Source: an uncultured Rhizobiaceae group bacterium | GTDB lineage: Bacteria; Pseudomonadota; Alphaproteobacteria; Rhizobiales; Rhizobiaceae | Reading direction: 5' to 3' | Assembly (NCBI GenBank): GCA_937944075.1 | Contig: CALDZZ010000141.1 | Span: 1-6,082, forward strand | Length of the DNA stretch: 6,082 nucleotides | Shown: positions 4,294 through 6,082 of the stretch, piece by piece | Layout: each line of letters opens with the position of its first letter | Numbering within the stretch: the first letter of the stretch is position 1 | Notes under the pieces: generated by a model | Told to the model about the DNA's origin: nothing | The model's input: only the letters and a program-made list of their open reading frames with translations | Databases searched by the model: none | Made by a program: the position numbers and the translations under genes

Positions 4294-5652
4294 CCGCTTT
4301 TTCCTGCCTGCATAAGGGTTTTCACCCTTGCGCACGAATAGTCGTATTGGCACGGCATCCAGATCAAACTCCTTGCGGATCGAGTTGATCAGATATTTCA
4401 CGTATGAATCTGGCAATGCATCAGCGCGTGAACTGGACACCATGAATGTAGGCGGACGGCTTTTGGCTTGCGTGACATATTTAAGCTTGATGCGACGGCC
4501 TGATACGGCTGGCGGCGGGTGGTGATATTGAACACCTTCCAGCCATCGGTTAAGCGGTGAAGTTGGAATACGTCGGTTCCAGGCTTCATCAACTTCCTGA
4601 ACAGCCTCCATCAGCTTGTCCAGGCCCTCACCTGTTTCACCCGATATGGGAATAACCTTCATGTTCTTGACTTGCGAAATGGATTCTTGTGAGACCAGCA
4701 ACAATTCCTTGAGCGTTTCCTGGCGGTCTTCAACCAGATCCCATTTATTCAGGGCAATTACCGGTGCACGGCCTTCACGGATAACATAATCGATGATCTG
4801 CACATCCTGTTTTTCAAACGGAATGGTACAATCCAGAACCACAATCACGACTTCTGCATATTGAATGGAACGCAAACCATCGGAGACTGAAAGCTTTTCC
4901 AGTTTTTCCTGAACGCGTGCCTTTTTGCGCATGCCTGCGGTATCATAAAGCCTGATCGTGCGACCTTCCCATTCCCAATCCACGGAAATTGAATCGCGCG
5001 TAATCCCTGCTTCAGGTCCTGTAAGCATACGCTCGTCGCCTACCATCTGATTAATCAGTGTGGATTTGCCTGCATTGGGGCGGCCAACGATCGCAATTTT
5101 CAAGACACGGTTTTCATCATCCTCGTCGTCTTCCTTTTCAATAGGATAGGCAACATCTTCGCCAACTGCGGTGACGATGGCATCATGGAGGTCGGCCATG
5201 CCCTGCCCGTGTTCAGCAGAAATTGGAACCGGATCACCAAAGCCAAGCGAAAAAGCATCGTAATAACCGCTTTCCCCCGGCTTGCCTTCCATCTTGTTTG
5301 CAACCAGTATGACCGGCTTTTCCACCTTGCGCAAAATTCTGGCAAAGGTTTTGTCATCGGGAATGATGCCCACGCGTGAATCAATCAGGAACAGACAGAC
5401 ATCTGCCTCTTCTATGGCTGCACTGGTTTGTTCCCACATGCGTCCCTGGAGCGTGTCTTCGTGTGCTTCTTCAAGTCCGGCTGTATCGATGACATTGAAC
5501 TCAAGTGAGGCAATGGATGCTTCCGCAAATCGTCGGTCACGTGTCACGCCAGGTGTGTCATCAACCAGCGCAAGACGCTTTCCAACCAGTCGGTTGAAAA
5601 GAGTGGACTTGCCCACATTGGGACGACCAATAATGGCAACTGTAAAACTCAT
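4285..5652 (-). CDS. der: Ribosome biogenesis GTPase Der (EngA)
   Basis: Der is an essential GTPase that acts in late maturation of the 50S ribosomal subunit. The product is 455 residues with two consecutive G domains and a C-terminal KH-like domain. G domain 1 has the P-loop GRPNVGKS (9-16), DTPGVTRDR (32-40), DTAG (56-59) and NKME (119-122, in place of NKxD). An acidic linker, EKEDDEDDE (172-180), follows. G domain 2 has GRPNAGKS (190-197), ITRD (217-220), DTAG (237-240) and NKWD (302-305). The KH-like part covers about 355-450 and the protein ends in a basic tail, GRKKRNN. The ATG start has AGGG eight nt upstream. It follows the TPR-protein gene by 37 nt on the same strand, so the two are presumably cotranscribed; no separate promoter is evident in that gap. 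Length and all motifs are complete and typical. Confidence 0.98.
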   Translation of the reverse strand: MSFTVAIIGRPNVGKSTLFNRLVGKRLALVDDTPGVTRDRRFAEASIASLEFNVIDTAGLEEAHEDTLQGRMWEQTSAAIEEADVCLFLIDSRVGIIPDDKTFARILRKVEKPVILVANKMEGKPGESGYYDAFSLGFGDPVPISAEHGQGMADLHDAIVTAVGEDVAYPIEKEDDEDDENRVLKIAIVGRPNAGKSTLINQMVGDERMLTGPEAGITRDSISVDWEWEGRTIRLYDTAGMRKKARVQEKLEKLSVSDGLRSIQYAEVVIVVLDCTIPFEKQDVQIIDYVIREGRAPVIALNKWDLVEDRQETLKELLLVSQESISQVKNMKVIPISGETGEGLDKLMEAVQEVDEAWNRRIPTSPLNRWLEGVQYHHPPPAVSGRRIKLKYVTQAKSRPPTFMVSSSRADALPDSYVKYLINSIRKEFDLDAVPIRLFVRKGENPYAGRKKRNN

Positions 5653-5689
5653 TTTTTATGCCCTGAGCGAACCTGTTTCGCTAATCGTG

Positions 5690-6082
5690 TTAGCCGGCCT
5701 GATTTTCTTCTTCAGCGGTAAATCCCTTGCCAGCCAAAAGTTGCAACATGACTGCTGCCCTGCTGCGTACACCGTTGGGAGTTCCCTGATCATCTGCGAT
5801 TGCCTGAAACCAGACCAGGGCATCTTCAAATTTTTCGTGCTTCCAAGCCGAAAGGCCAAGGCCTTCACGAGCTGAATGGCGAAACGATTTGCCTGTTTCT
5901 GACATCAGTTGAAGGCGGTCGGAGACTTCATCATAGGAGCCATGGTCAACCAGCAGTAATCCTGCCCGCAATTTTGCGACATTGCGCAAGGTCTCATTGT
6001 AACTTGTGTCATTGGCGATTGCATCAAAGGCTTCAATTGCCTTTTGCGGCTCTCCCTTTTTGGAGTATTCCGCCGCTATCCT
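5690..6082 (-). CDS. Tetratricopeptide-repeat protein upstream of der (YfgM/DUF2133-like), N-terminus beyond window
   Basis: The last 130 residues of a larger protein are visible; the frame is open to the window edge, starting RIAAEYSKKGEPQKAIEAFD. An internal TTG at 5987-5989 is not the real start. The sequence is helical with TPR-like A/G/A/Y spacing: AIEAFDAIANDTSYNETLRN, LRAGLLLVDHGSYDEVSDRL, AREGLGLSAWKHEKFEDALV. It resembles the C-terminal half of the alphaproteobacterial TPR protein commonly encoded next to der, related in organisation to E. coli YfgM, an inner-membrane protein with a periplasmic TPR domain linked to the Sec translocon. The N-terminal membrane anchor expected for this family would lie outside the window. 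It precedes der by 37 nt. Family level is fairly sure; equivalence to YfgM function is inference. Confidence 0.8.
   Translation of the reverse strand, partial: RIAAEYSKKGEPQKAIEAFDAIANDTSYNETLRNVAKLRAGLLLVDHGSYDEVSDRLQLMSETGKSFRHSAREGLGLSAWKHEKFEDALVWFQAIADDQGTPNGVRSRAAVMLQLLAGKGFTAEEENQAG

Noticed and set aside
4285..5652. NKME in place of NKxD in Der G domain 1, considered as a defective GTPase site
   Set aside because: A glutamate at this position is, to my knowledge, common in Der G domain 1, and all other motifs are intact, so no loss of function is implied.
5282..5875. Plus-strand open frame of 197 codons across the start of der and the end of the TPR gene
   Set aside because: It overlaps two well-supported minus-strand genes and its translation resembles no family.

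Overview
The window is a stretch of chromosome from an alphaproteobacterium, most likely a moderately low-GC member of the Hyphomicrobiales (Rhizobiales). The evidence is the alphaproteobacterial atpI-atpB order, AtpB and AtpI sequences of rhizobial type, a TPR protein of the alphaproteobacterial type next to der, a TTGACA-N17-TATGTT promoter, and a perfect CtrA-type box (TTAA-N7-TTAA). No mobile element, CRISPR array, tRNA or rRNA was seen. Most genes are on the minus strand; only the TetR-family regulator is on the plus strand.

Layout, left to right. (1) Positions 1-1047: start of the F0 part of the ATP synthase operon, minus strand. It is read atpI then atpB (GTG start, C-terminus beyond the left edge), from a promoter near 1172-1200 with a leader of about 118 nt. 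(2) 1254-1286: hairpin terminator separating this operon from the gene before it. (3) 1314-2456: secreted or membrane-anchored cell-wall hydrolase with a C-terminal SleB/CwlJ (Hydrolase_2) domain. Its upstream region carries a perfect CtrA box beside a TATATT -10, suggesting cell-cycle control. (4) 2613-2635: strong terminator ending the next unit. (5) 2666-3493: two-gene unit, minus strand, encoding a secreted DM13-domain protein followed by a four-helix SPW-type membrane protein, with a strong hairpin between them. (6) 3494-3688: divergent promoter region with two copies of one palindromic operator in inverted orientation, each sitting inside one of the two predicted promoters. (7) 3689-4282: TetR/AcrR regulator with a TTG start and a CxxC motif, presumably the protein that binds those operators. 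(8) 4285-6082: der (ribosome-assembly GTPase) preceded in the same operon by a TPR protein that runs off the right edge.

How the genes fit together. The ATP synthase and der/TPR genes are housekeeping. The hydrolase is probably a cell-cycle-timed envelope enzyme. The most distinctive part is the TetR / DM13 / SPW cluster. It looks like a compact, self-regulated envelope module in which one regulator controls its own gene and a divergent pair encoding an exported redox-type protein and a small membrane protein. Its function and inducer are not evident from the sequence.
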